Assembly: GCA_036397975.1 (NCBI GenBank)
Contig: DASWHW010000045.1
Location: 1 to 55,022 of the forward strand
Length of the DNA: 55,022 bases
Reading direction: 5' to 3'
From: SZUA-287 sp036397975
Lineage (GTDB): Bacteria; Bacteroidota; Ignavibacteria; UBA10030; UBA6906
The position numbers and the translations under genes are program-made. Positions 34,282 through 42,887 of the stretch are shown here, one piece after another; position 1 is the first letter of the stretch, and every line of letters begins with the position of its first letter. The notes below the pieces were generated by a model. That model searched no databases, was not told the DNA's origin, and saw only the letters and a program-made list of their open reading frames with translations.

Positions 34282-35421
34282 ATGACGGAGCTTGCCGATC
34301 TGGCGTGGCCGCGAGTGCTGGGACAACAGCATGTCAAACGGACACTCATGAGCTCGCTGAGCGCGGGCAGGCTACCCCACGCCTATCTCTTCTATGGCCC
34401 CGAGGGAGTAGGGAAAGACGCAACCGCCATTGAACTTGCCCGCGTCTTGCAATGCGAAACCGTCGGTGAAGTGCCGTGCGATAAATGTCGCTCGTGCGAA
34501 CAGATGAAAAGACTGCAACATCCGGATGTGAAGTTGGTATGTGCCCTTCCCGTTGGGAAGGGGGAGAAGAGTGACGATGCCCCCTTGGCGAAACTTAGCC
34601 GGGATGATCTGACCGTGATTCAAGAGGAGTTCGGGAAAAAGGCGCTCAATCCCTATCATCGGATTTCCATTCCCCGGGCAACGATTATCAAGATTAACAG
34701 CATTCGAGAAATTCGTCGTGACGCGGCGATGAGTACAACCGGGAGGAAGAAAAAGATCTTTATCATCTCGCGAGCAGATGAGATGGGAGAGGAGGCCGCA
34801 AACACACTTCTCAAAACTCTTGAGGAACCGAATCCCGACACCATTCTTATCCTTACGACCGCACGTCGCGATGCACTTCTTCCAACGATTCTCTCCCGAT
34901 GCCAAAATGTGCGCTTCGATCAGTTGCTGTCTCAAGAGATCCAGACCGGCCTGGAGGAGCGATTGGGTGTCGGTAAGGAGCATGCGATGATTGTGAGCAG
35001 GCTGGCGGATGGGAGTTTCACCAAAGCGGTGTCGCTGCTCGAAGAAGATATTGAGGAAATGCGCTCGAATGTCTTGTCGTTTATTCGTGGCACTCTCGGC
35101 CAGAATGTGGCTGCGCGGATCAAAGCAGTTGAAGATCTGGCGTCAACACGAGACAGAGTGAAGGTCTCAAACTTTCTTTCGTTCATGCTTGTCTGGTTCC
35201 GGGACGCGATGGTGCTGGAGAACGGCGGAACCATTATCAACATCGACCAACAGGAAGACATCAAACGCTTTCTGCAGAACTTTCCGCAGGCAGATCTTGC
35301 GCGCGTTATCCGTGACATCGAGTCCGCTATTTCCCTTCTACGAAGAAATGTCTACATTACTCTCATCTTGTTGCAACTCCTGTTTCAAATGAGAGAAAAT
35401 ATCCTTCCGACAAAAGATTAA
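34282..35421 (+). CDS. holB: DNA polymerase III delta' subunit
   Basis: The delta' subunit is a fixed part of the clamp loader. The 379-residue product has the AAA+ fold (PHAYLFYGPEGVGKDATAIE), the four-Cys zinc module CETVGEVPCDKCRSC (about 62-76) and the sensor-1 region EEAANTLLKTLEEPNPDTILIL followed by LLPTILSRCQ. The P-loop ends in GKD rather than GKS/T, in keeping with delta' not hydrolysing ATP. An overlong frame from 34018 overlaps the Omp85 gene; ATG 34282 has AGAGGA just upstream. metG starts on the base after its stop. Confidence 0.92.
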   Translation: MTELADLAWPRVLGQQHVKRTLMSSLSAGRLPHAYLFYGPEGVGKDATAIELARVLQCETVGEVPCDKCRSCEQMKRLQHPDVKLVCALPVGKGEKSDDAPLAKLSRDDLTVIQEEFGKKALNPYHRISIPRATIIKINSIREIRRDAAMSTTGRKKKIFIISRADEMGEEAANTLLKTLEEPNPDTILILTTARRDALLPTILSRCQNVRFDQLLSQEIQTGLEERLGVGKEHAMIVSRLADGSFTKAVSLLEEDIEEMRSNVLSFIRGTLGQNVAARIKAVEDLASTRDRVKVSNFLSFMLVWFRDAMVLENGGTIINIDQQEDIKRFLQNFPQADLARVIRDIESAISLLRRNVYITLILLQLLFQMRENILPTKD

Positions 35422-37485
35422 ATGAACGATCCGAAGCGAATTCTGGTCACCGCTGCACTTCCGTATGCGAACGGTCCGCTCCACCTCGGGCACATGGCAG
35501 GTGCGTACCTTCCATCGGACATGTACGTTCGGTATCAGCGTCTAAAAGGACGGGACGTCCTTTTTATCTGCGGCTCCGATGAGCATGGAGTGCCGATCAC
35601 GATTTCTGCTGAGCAGGAGAATATTACTCCTCAGTTGGTGGTGGACCGGTACCATGCAATGAATGCCCGCGCGTTCCAAAACTTTGGGATGAGTTTCGAT
35701 AATTATTCGCGTACATCACTTCCTCTTCATCATGAAACGGCACGCGAGTTCCTCCTTGATTTTCACAAGCGGGGCATTCTGAAGGAGAGACAGGAGGAAC
35801 AATTTTATGATAATAAGGCACGGATGTTTTTGCCGGACAGGTATGTTGAAGGTATTTGTCCGGTCTGCGGGAATGAAGAAGCACGGGGAGATCAATGCGA
35901 AAAATGCGGCACATATCTCAACCCGAGGGAACTGAAGTCGCCCCGCAGCAAAGTGTCTGGAGAAACTCCGGTTGTCAAGAAGACGTCACATCTCTACTTC
36001 CCTCTTGGCTCATATCAAAAGCGCCTCGAAGCATACGTCAAGGAACGAAGTGCTCGCGATGGGTGGAAAGAAAACGTCGTCAAGTATTGCCAAACGTGGT
36101 TCAATGACGGCTTGCAAGACCGTGCGGTGACAAGAGACCTTGCGTGGGGAGTGAAGATTCCGTTGCCCGGGTATGAGAAGAAAGTTATCTACGTTTGGTT
36201 TGACGCGGTTCTTGGGTATGTGTCTTCAACAAAGGAATGGGCACAGAAACGAGGGTCGCCAGATGCCTGGAAGAAATACTGGCTTGACGAGGGAACAAAG
36301 TACGTGGCGTTTATCGGAAAGGACAATGTGGTGTTTCACTGCATCGTATTTCCAGCGATGCTGATGGCATGGAATGATGATCATCAACCTCATTTTGTCC
36401 TTCCGGAAAACGTGCCGGCGAATGAATTCCTTAATTATGAAAGTCAGAAGTTTTCCAAAAGTCGCGGATGGGGAGTGGATCTCCAGGACTTCCTGGAGCG
36501 TTACCCGGCGGATGCGTTGCGATACTATTTGGCTGTCTCTCTCCCCGAGTACCGCGATGCCGATTTCACATGGAAGGATTTTCAGGCGCGCACGAACAAT
36601 GAACTTGCGGACATTCTGGGAAATTTCGTCAACCGAACTCTTGCGTTTGCCCACCGTACCTTCGGGGGAAAAGTCCCTGCCCGGTCTGCGCTATCACCAT
36701 TAGATGATGACATTCTCAGAACCATGTCGGAGGCACCGGACAAGGTCAGTGCGCTTTTCGAGACATATCGTTTTCGCGAAGGTGTTGCCGAGATTATGAA
36801 TCTTGCACGAGCGGCGAACAAGTACTTCAATGATGCCCAACCGTGGGTGACTGCGAAAAAGGAAATTGATCAGTGCGGAACGACCATCAATATTTGTCTT
36901 CAACTTGTTCGCTCACTTGCGGTCATCGCATCGCCTGTCGTTCCGTTTGCCGCTGACAAGATTTGGCTCATGATGGGATTCGAGGGGAACGCCTCGGGAC
37001 AATCATGGGACGGTGCGAAAAAAGCTGGGGTTCCTGACGGACAAGCGATCGGGAAAGCGGATATCCTCTTCAAGAAAATTGAGGATGAAACCATTGAAAA
37101 GGAGTTAGACAGCTTGGACATTCCAGAGCAGACAAAGCCAACCGTCCATTCGAGTGATGGTCGGATTTCGATCGACGATTTCAGAAAAATAGCTCTTCGC
37201 ATTGCGCGGATTGTCGAATGTGAAAAAGTCCCGAAATCGGAAAAACTCCTGAAGTTGCAGGTGGAAATTGGGAAGGAAAGACGGCAGGTTCTTGCCGGGA
37301 TTGCCGCACACTATGCTCCGGAAGAACTTCTTGGAAAACTGGTGGTGGTGGTGGCGAACCTGAAACCGGCGAAACTAATGGGCCTTGAATCAGAAGGGAT
37401 GATCCTTGCGGCTTCCGACGAAACTGGCAAGTTGGTGTTGGTATCCCCCGTGGACGATATTGAAAACGGGAGTATTGTTCGATAA
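35422..37485 (+). CDS. metG: Methionyl-tRNA synthetase with C-terminal tRNA-binding domain
   Basis: MetG charges initiator and elongator tRNA-Met. The 687-residue product has the HIGH box variant HLGHMAG (about 20), the zinc knuckle CPVCGNEEARGDQCEKCG (about 147-164), LHFIGKDN-like AFIGKDNVVFH, and the KMSKS box in the form KFSKSRGWG (about 347). After the anticodon-binding helices, a Trbp111/EMAP-like OB domain covers about 585-687 (DDFRKIALRIARIVECEKVP and later GLESEGMILAASDE). This is the dimeric E. coli-like form. It is directly joined to holB with no gap. Confidence 0.98.
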   Translation: MNDPKRILVTAALPYANGPLHLGHMAGAYLPSDMYVRYQRLKGRDVLFICGSDEHGVPITISAEQENITPQLVVDRYHAMNARAFQNFGMSFDNYSRTSLPLHHETAREFLLDFHKRGILKERQEEQFYDNKARMFLPDRYVEGICPVCGNEEARGDQCEKCGTYLNPRELKSPRSKVSGETPVVKKTSHLYFPLGSYQKRLEAYVKERSARDGWKENVVKYCQTWFNDGLQDRAVTRDLAWGVKIPLPGYEKKVIYVWFDAVLGYVSSTKEWAQKRGSPDAWKKYWLDEGTKYVAFIGKDNVVFHCIVFPAMLMAWNDDHQPHFVLPENVPANEFLNYESQKFSKSRGWGVDLQDFLERYPADALRYYLAVSLPEYRDADFTWKDFQARTNNELADILGNFVNRTLAFAHRTFGGKVPARSALSPLDDDILRTMSEAPDKVSALFETYRFREGVAEIMNLARAANKYFNDAQPWVTAKKEIDQCGTTINICLQLVRSLAVIASPVVPFAADKIWLMMGFEGNASGQSWDGAKKAGVPDGQAIGKADILFKKIEDETIEKELDSLDIPEQTKPTVHSSDGRISIDDFRKIALRIARIVECEKVPKSEKLLKLQVEIGKERRQVLAGIAAHYAPEELLGKLVVVVANLKPAKLMGLESEGMILAASDETGKLVLVSPVDDIENGSIVR

Positions 37486-37489
37486 CCTC

Positions 37490-37518
37490 TTGCAAGTGGT
37501 AACACTCTTTTCTATTTT
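37490..37518 (+). promoter_or_regulatory. Promoter candidate before the lipoprotein/TonB receptor pair
   Basis: TTGCAA (37490-37495), 17 bases, TATTTT (37513-37518). The -35 box lies in CCTCTTGCAAGT, a 12-base word also found at 3708-3719. Confidence 0.45.
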
Positions 37519-37569
37519 TTTCTGGTCGTCTCCGCTCTCCAAATCTACTTCACCACTGCGCGTGTAGCT

Positions 37570-38085
37570 ATGCGAAGCAGAACCGGTTTCGTTTCACTCT
37601 CCTGCTATTATCTCTTAACATTTTTTCTGTTAGGGTGTGATAAAGGGATCCAGCCGACGCAAGCCGGTGGCGGTGGGGGTGCTGGAACGATGACGGGTCT
37701 GATTACCTACCGCAACTGGCCGACCATCGATAGTCTTCACGACCTGCGGATTATCGCGTTCAGGCTTTTTCCACCAACCAATGTCGTGAACGAGGTACTT
37801 CAAGGAAGAGCCATTGTGTATCCATCGCTGGGCGACACATCACTCGTGCCTTTCTTCGTGGATTCATTACGATACTCTTTTACTTTGGCCTCCGGGACAT
37901 ACCAATACGTTGTAATTGCACAACAGTTTGGTCCATCGGTGACTACCGACTGGCGTCCGGTGGGGCAGTTTGATCTTGATTCAAATCTCACCCAGCCTTC
38001 AACAGTTGACATTGTAGCCGGGGAAGCAACCGCGGGAATTGATATCCTTGTCGATTTTGCCAATCCTCCACCAGCTCCGTTCTGA
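37570..38085 (+). CDS. Lipoprotein paired with a TonB-dependent receptor
   Basis: The 171-residue product has a lipoprotein signal peptide ending in FFLLGCDK (lipidated Cys near 23). A Gly-rich linker (about 33-38) precedes a compact beta domain of about 125 residues whose segments MTGLITYRNWPTIDSLHDLR, LRYSFTLASGTYQYVVIAQQ and VDIVAGEATAGIDILVDF resemble carboxypeptidase-regulatory-like or transthyretin-like sandwiches. I do not recognise a defined family. Two bases separate it from the TonB receptor gene, so it is likely a surface or periplasmic partner of that receptor, possibly helping to bind its ligand. Confidence 0.7.
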   Translation: MRSRTGFVSLSCYYLLTFFLLGCDKGIQPTQAGGGGGAGTMTGLITYRNWPTIDSLHDLRIIAFRLFPPTNVVNEVLQGRAIVYPSLGDTSLVPFFVDSLRYSFTLASGTYQYVVIAQQFGPSVTTDWRPVGQFDLDSNLTQPSTVDIVAGEATAGIDILVDFANPPPAPF

Positions 38086-38087
38086 CG

Positions 38088-40250
38088 ATGAAACTCATCT
38101 TCGCATGTGTCGTGGTCTTTCATTTTGGACTTTCTGTCCGCGCGGCAGAGATACGTGGAGTAGTGAAAGATGCGGCGAGTTCCGACCTTCTTAGCGGGGT
38201 GAACATCTCTCTGCTCGGGACGCATCGAGGGATGTCGAGTGACAAGGATGGACATTTCCGGATGGAGCGGATTGAGCCGGGAGAACATGAATTGCTTTTT
38301 TCTCTTCTGGGATATCAAGCGAGGAGGGAAAAGATAAAGGTAGAGCTGGATGAAACGATCGAAATTGAGGTAAGACTTCATGCGTCCCCTTTACTGACCG
38401 ACCCGGTGATCGTCACTGCAAATAAACGCGATCAGGTGGTCGGCGAGAGTGCGGTGAGCGTTTCGGTGATGGATGCTGCGGAAATCAGTTTCCGGAATTC
38501 CAGAGCTGTCGATGACGCGCTCCGTTATATCCCGGGTGTACATTTCGTCGAGTCACAAGTTAACATTCGCGGTTCCAGTGGATACAACCGGGGGGTTGGG
38601 AGCAGGGTAAGCTTGTTGGTGGATGGCATTCCGATGATTACCGGTGCCACTGGAGAGTTGATCTTTGAGGCTCTTCCCATCGGCGAGGTGGAACGTATTG
38701 AAGTTGTGAAAGGAGCAAGCTCTGCGCTATACGGATCGAACGCTCTTGGTGGCGTTATTAATGTCATCACCAAACCTCCTTCAGCCGACCCCATAACACG
38801 TGTACGTACGTACGGAGGGTTCTACTCTGCCCCGTCATTTGCCCAGTGGGAATGGACCAAGGATACCCGGTTTCTTGATGGAGTATCAATCAGCCATGCG
38901 AAGAAATGGGATGACTTCGAACTGACACTCTACGGGTCACGATTTTCTGATGACGGGTACAGGAGGAACGATGCAAAAAAACGGTACAACATGTTTGTGA
39001 AGCTAGGCTATGCGTTGACGCCGCAGCAACACATAACTGCCGCTTTCAATTATTTTTATCAGAACCGGGGGGACTTTCTCTTTTGGAAGAATCTCGATAA
39101 TGCCCTTGTCCCTCCCGATAATCAGTTAGCCGATCGCGTGGTCTCCAAGAGATTGAGAAGTACATTGCAGTACCGTAATGTTCTTTCCGATGAGTTCCTG
39201 TTGCAGGGAAATGTGCAATGGTACCGGAATAAATTCTCCAGCATCATTGAAGCGCAGACAGATAGATCTACCTCCGATGATATCCGCGGCGAACTTCAGG
39301 GAACGTGGTATGTGCACTCCAATCACGTTCTAACATTCGGTTCTGAGGTGATATTTGATGATGTGCAATCCGATTTGTTTGGAAACCGAACGGGGGAGGG
39401 TGGTGGCATATATCTTCAGGATGAATGGGATTTGACTTCAGACTTTCACCTGACTTTTGGGGTTCGGTTCGATAAACGATCCATCGATTCTGTGTCAGCG
39501 ATTGGCGGACAATTCAACCCTAAAGCAGGAATTGTGTTTGAAGCATCCGATCGTGTGAGGATGCGGGCATCATATGGAAGGGGCTTTCGAGCTCCGACGA
39601 TTGGTGAAGCGTTCACCAGCGTGACCGTCAGTGGAGTTCCGGTTCTTCCAAATCCGCTCATTAAACCGGAGAAGAGCAACTCATTTGAGATTGGGATCAA
39701 CGCCGTTGCCTCGGACTTTATGCTTATCGATGGCGCACTGTTTCGGTCCGATTATTTTGATTTGATTGAGGCTGAATTCACTCAGTCCGGGGCAATCCAG
39801 TTTGGGAATGTTACCCGCGCCCGGGTCCAGGGGGGAGAGATTGCAACCAGTTTTGCGTTTCTCGATCGTGACCTGGTCATGAACCTTGCGTACACCCACA
39901 TCTACCCCCGAAACATTACATTGGGAGAGGCGCTTCAATACCGTCCGAGGAACATCATCCAGACTTCCGCTGTTGCAGTGGTCGGCATGTTCACCTTCGG
40001 CGCCGACTTTCGCCTGATCAGCAGGTACGAAGAGATTGACCGACAAATCTCCACCATCGTTCCCGATGGTGATGTGAGAACAACAGCTTATGTTTTCGAT
40101 GCCCGCGTCGGTGCTGACTTTTCTCGATTCGATGTGCCTCTCACGATGACACTGAATATCAACAATCTTTTTCAGTACAATTATGTTGAGATCACGGGAA
40201 ATCTGGCCCCGCCGCGTTCATACATGCTGGTCCTGGAGGCAACACTATAA
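38088..40250 (+). CDS. TonB-dependent outer membrane receptor
   Basis: The 720-residue product has a signal peptide (about 1-20). A CarboxypepD_reg-like N-terminal domain covers about 22-100 (IRGVVKDAASSDLLSGVNIS), as is common in Bacteroidota. The plug domain (about 105-225) has the typical PGVHFVESQVNIRG, VLLVDGIP-like LLVDGIPM, IERIEVVKGASSALYGSNAL and GGVINVITK. A 22-strand barrel ends at NYVEITGNLAPPRSYMLVLE. It imports a siderophore, vitamin or similar ligand using TonB energy. Nothing in the sequence or neighbours identifies the ligand. tatD begins on the base after its stop codon. Confidence 0.93.
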   Translation: MKLIFACVVVFHFGLSVRAAEIRGVVKDAASSDLLSGVNISLLGTHRGMSSDKDGHFRMERIEPGEHELLFSLLGYQARREKIKVELDETIEIEVRLHASPLLTDPVIVTANKRDQVVGESAVSVSVMDAAEISFRNSRAVDDALRYIPGVHFVESQVNIRGSSGYNRGVGSRVSLLVDGIPMITGATGELIFEALPIGEVERIEVVKGASSALYGSNALGGVINVITKPPSADPITRVRTYGGFYSAPSFAQWEWTKDTRFLDGVSISHAKKWDDFELTLYGSRFSDDGYRRNDAKKRYNMFVKLGYALTPQQHITAAFNYFYQNRGDFLFWKNLDNALVPPDNQLADRVVSKRLRSTLQYRNVLSDEFLLQGNVQWYRNKFSSIIEAQTDRSTSDDIRGELQGTWYVHSNHVLTFGSEVIFDDVQSDLFGNRTGEGGGIYLQDEWDLTSDFHLTFGVRFDKRSIDSVSAIGGQFNPKAGIVFEASDRVRMRASYGRGFRAPTIGEAFTSVTVSGVPVLPNPLIKPEKSNSFEIGINAVASDFMLIDGALFRSDYFDLIEAEFTQSGAIQFGNVTRARVQGGEIATSFAFLDRDLVMNLAYTHIYPRNITLGEALQYRPRNIIQTSAVAVVGMFTFGADFRLISRYEEIDRQISTIVPDGDVRTTAYVFDARVGADFSRFDVPLTMTLNINNLFQYNYVEITGNLAPPRSYMLVLEATL

Positions 40251-41081
40251 ATGCACGCCCTTCGGTTTGTTGACAGCCATGCCCATCTCACTGCAAAGGA
40301 ATTCGATAGCGATCGGGATGAGGTAATTGGGCGAGCCCTGGATACTGGCGTGACGCGCATCGTAAATCCAGCCGTTGATCTGGAGGATAGCAGGAGGGCG
40401 ATCGAATTGGCGGAGAAACACGCGTGTGTGTATGCCGCGATTGGATTTCACCCACATCAGGCATCGAAGGCGAATGAAACAGTTCTTGCGGAGATTGAAG
40501 AGATGTCATCCCATCCCAAGGTTGTGGCAATCGGAGAGATAGGCCTGGACTATTATTATGATTTCGCGCCGAAAGAGGTTCAGCAACGGGTGTTCGATTT
40601 CCAGCTTGGGATTGCCCGACGCAAGGAACTTCCCGTGATTATTCATACGCGGGAATCAATTGATGATACTGTAAGGATCGTGGAGGAGGCAGTAGGGGCG
40701 GACGCAATCTGGCGGAATACGTCCGACACGCCACGGGGCGTTTATCATTGCTTCAGCGGTGATTGGTCTATGGCACAGAGAGTTCTGGCGAAGGGTTTTT
40801 TGATTTCGTTTCCGGGTATCGTCACGTTCAAGAAACCCGGCTTCGCCGTTGAAGTCGCAACAAAAAGCCCTCTGGAAAATCTCTTGCTTGAAACGGACAG
40901 TCCCTATCTCTCACCGGTTCCTCACCGCGGAACACGTAACGAACCAAGCCGCATTCCGGCTATAGCAAGCAAGATTGCCGAGTTGAAACAGGTTTCTCTC
41001 GGAGAGGTGTCGGTTGCGACGAATGCTGCATCAGAGAGAATGTTCGACAAGTTTCGGAACGAGGGAGCAAAAGAGCACTAG
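40251..41081 (+). CDS. tatD: TatD-family metal-dependent deoxyribonuclease
   Basis: The 276-residue product is a TIM-barrel amidohydrolase-like enzyme. The metal ligands are in FVDSHAHLTAKEFD (HxH), AIGEIGLDYYYD (Glu), VIIHTRES (His), GVYHCFSGD (His) and LLETDSPYLSPVPHRG (Asp), all in the family order. TatD proteins are 3'-5' DNA exonucleases or D-aminoacyl-tRNA-like hydrolases acting in DNA repair. Its stop overlaps, tail to tail, the stop of the DUF4835 gene on the other strand (CTAG, 41078-41081). Confidence 0.94.
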   Translation: MHALRFVDSHAHLTAKEFDSDRDEVIGRALDTGVTRIVNPAVDLEDSRRAIELAEKHACVYAAIGFHPHQASKANETVLAEIEEMSSHPKVVAIGEIGLDYYYDFAPKEVQQRVFDFQLGIARRKELPVIIHTRESIDDTVRIVEEAVGADAIWRNTSDTPRGVYHCFSGDWSMAQRVLAKGFLISFPGIVTFKKPGFAVEVATKSPLENLLLETDSPYLSPVPHRGTRNEPSRIPAIASKIAELKQVSLGEVSVATNAASERMFDKFRNEGAKEH

Positions 41082-41977
41082 CGCTCCTTCTTCTGATATT
41101 CTTCATATGTGCTTCTGTGTGCCGGATCGATGGATGCGAACTTCGTGTAGACATTTTTCTCCGGATAACTCAGAAACAAGTCAGCGATTTCCAGGTATTT
41201 GGTGTCGAACACCGCCCTGATAATCTGGTTCCGTCGGTCGGATTCTCGTGCGACTTCTCCAATAGCATCAAGCGCATCCAGAATGTTTTGGTACGCCCGC
41301 GGTGTATCGATGGTGAGAGAATCCAGTCCGGTGAAGTGATAGGCGTACATCGCACTTCGCACCGGCGCATACTTGGCATTCTGAATATCATCGATAAGGA
41401 CAGCCCGGTTGTAGTTGCTCCCGGTTGTCGGCAGCCAGCCTTTTTGTGAACTCGTCCGGGCCAGATTCGCGACGTCGGCCGCTTTCTGAAAAAAGGGGGT
41501 ACCACCCATCTTTTCATACGTGTCGTAATCATATCCGGTGATGAGGAACGCGTAGAAATCAAGGAAGCTCCCCATGTCGCTGAATGTGTAGAGATTATGG
41601 TTGATTGGCTGATTCCGAACGTAGCTAAAGTCCCATGACTCATCGAAAAGGCGAAGGACAGCGCTACTTTTTTCAGTTCCGAACAGTTTCCTCTGACTTC
41701 CGATAAAGACTTGGGCACTGTACCGATTTTCCGTTGCGCTGCTGATAAAAATGTTCAGCGTGCAGGAGATTTTTTCTTCCAGATTGTCGGTGCCCCACTT
41801 ATATCCGTTCAAGTATTCAGAAATATCTCTTTGAAGATCGGCGAGCCGGTCTCCATGTGAATTTGCGACAGCTTCGTAATTAACGTGAACAGTGCAGTCC
41901 AACTGCTGAGACTTGACGGGTTGGACGAAGGAGGCCACCATCAAAAGCAGAAAAGGAGCGAAACAATGACGTAGCAT
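41078..41977 (-). CDS. Exported DUF4835 protein
   Basis: From the start at 41977 the product has 299 residues, with a signal peptide (MLRHCFAPFLLLMVASFVQP). The body matches DUF4835, a family nearly restricted to Bacteroidota, with CTVHVNYEAVANSH near the start, a central FDESWDFSYVRNQPINHNLY, and a C-terminal helical region containing FDTKYLEIADLFLSYPEKN. The role is unknown; the protein would be periplasmic. An upstream frame to 42040 exists but would place the signal peptide internally. The strong promoter at 42029-42057 fits this start. Confidence 0.88.
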   Translation of the reverse strand: MLRHCFAPFLLLMVASFVQPVKSQQLDCTVHVNYEAVANSHGDRLADLQRDISEYLNGYKWGTDNLEEKISCTLNIFISSATENRYSAQVFIGSQRKLFGTEKSSAVLRLFDESWDFSYVRNQPINHNLYTFSDMGSFLDFYAFLITGYDYDTYEKMGGTPFFQKAADVANLARTSSQKGWLPTTGSNYNRAVLIDDIQNAKYAPVRSAMYAYHFTGLDSLTIDTPRAYQNILDALDAIGEVARESDRRNQIIRAVFDTKYLEIADLFLSYPEKNVYTKFASIDPAHRSTYEEYQKKER

Positions 41978-42028
41978 GGATTTTCCCGATGGGTCGATAA
42001 AAAATCTTCCGAAGAATTCTTGTTGAAA

Positions 42029-42057
42029 AATATACGGCATTTACCTTTGCCGTTCAA
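42029..42057 (-). promoter_or_regulatory. Minus-strand promoter of the DUF4835 gene with palindromic spacer
   Basis: Read on the minus strand: TTGAAC (42057-42052), 17 bases, TATATT (42034-42029). An inverted repeat ACGGCA-N8-TGCCGT (42034-42039 and 42048-42053) fills the spacer and would suit a repressor. The -35 box overlaps the Shine-Dalgarno site of the divergent gene. Confidence 0.65.
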
Positions 42058-42068
42058 GGAGAGTGATT

Positions 42069-42887
42069 ATGAGGATGTCGTTCGTCCTTCTTCCGATGAT
42101 TATCGTGCAGAACGCATCAGCGGCGTTTGAGACATTGCATCCAGGAGCCCGAGCCCTCGGTTTGGGTGGAATTACTACCGTCCTCCCAGTAAGTGCATGG
42201 GCTGCTTTTGGAAACCCTGCCACTCTCAATGCAACCGGCCAACCAAGTCTCGCGTTTTCCTACACTCCTCAACAGTACGGGCTCACCGAACTTCGTTCAG
42301 GCTCCGCTTCATTTGTTCAGCCAACGCCTCTTGGTACATTTGCAGTATCAGGATCGACTTTCGGTTTTTCGCTCTATCGGGAGACAACATTCGGTCTCAG
42401 CTATGGCCGCAGATTCACGGATGAGTTTTACGTCGGTGCAACCCTCTCCTACTTCTCTTTGAGCATTCCCTCGTACGGCAGCGGCGCATCTCTCGGGATT
42501 TCCATTGGGGGTTATCTTTCCCTTACGGACGAAATCAGCTGGGGCTTCCACATCGTGAACGTCAATGGACCGACTATCGGCATCGGAAAGGAGAAGCTTC
42601 CTCAAAACTTTGCCACGGGAATTGGGTTTCAGCCGGTACCAGAGGTGCTTCTTGCGGCGGAGATCTCCAAAGATATTCGTTATCCTGCCGAGTTTCTCAT
42701 CGGTGTGGAGTATACGTTTATCGACCTTGTCAGTATTCGGGGCGGCCTGGCGACCGAGCCGTCGTTGATGAATGGTGGGCTGGGCATTCACTACCGCTTC
42801 TTTACGTTCGACTATGCCGTTACGTCGCATGTTGACTTAGGGTCCACCCACACATTTTCAGTCGCGATTACGCTGGGGGGTTTCTAA
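42069..42887 (+). CDS. PorV/PorQ-like outer membrane barrel protein
   Basis: The 272-residue product has a signal peptide (MRMSFVLLPMIIVQNASA) and then the PorV/UPF0164-like opening AFETLHPGARALGLGGITT with WAAFGNPATL, followed by many amphipathic strands ending in HTFSVAITLGGF. PorV is an FadL-type barrel that works as a shuttle in the type IX secretion system, but short relatives occur with no secretion system. Which it is cannot be told here. ATG 42069 has AAGGAG seven bases upstream and is preferred to GTG 42063. Its stop overlaps the start of the next gene (TAATG). Confidence 0.75.
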   Translation: MRMSFVLLPMIIVQNASAAFETLHPGARALGLGGITTVLPVSAWAAFGNPATLNATGQPSLAFSYTPQQYGLTELRSGSASFVQPTPLGTFAVSGSTFGFSLYRETTFGLSYGRRFTDEFYVGATLSYFSLSIPSYGSGASLGISIGGYLSLTDEISWGFHIVNVNGPTIGIGKEKLPQNFATGIGFQPVPEVLLAAEISKDIRYPAEFLIGVEYTFIDLVSIRGGLATEPSLMNGGLGIHYRFFTFDYAVTSHVDLGSTHTFSVAITLGGF

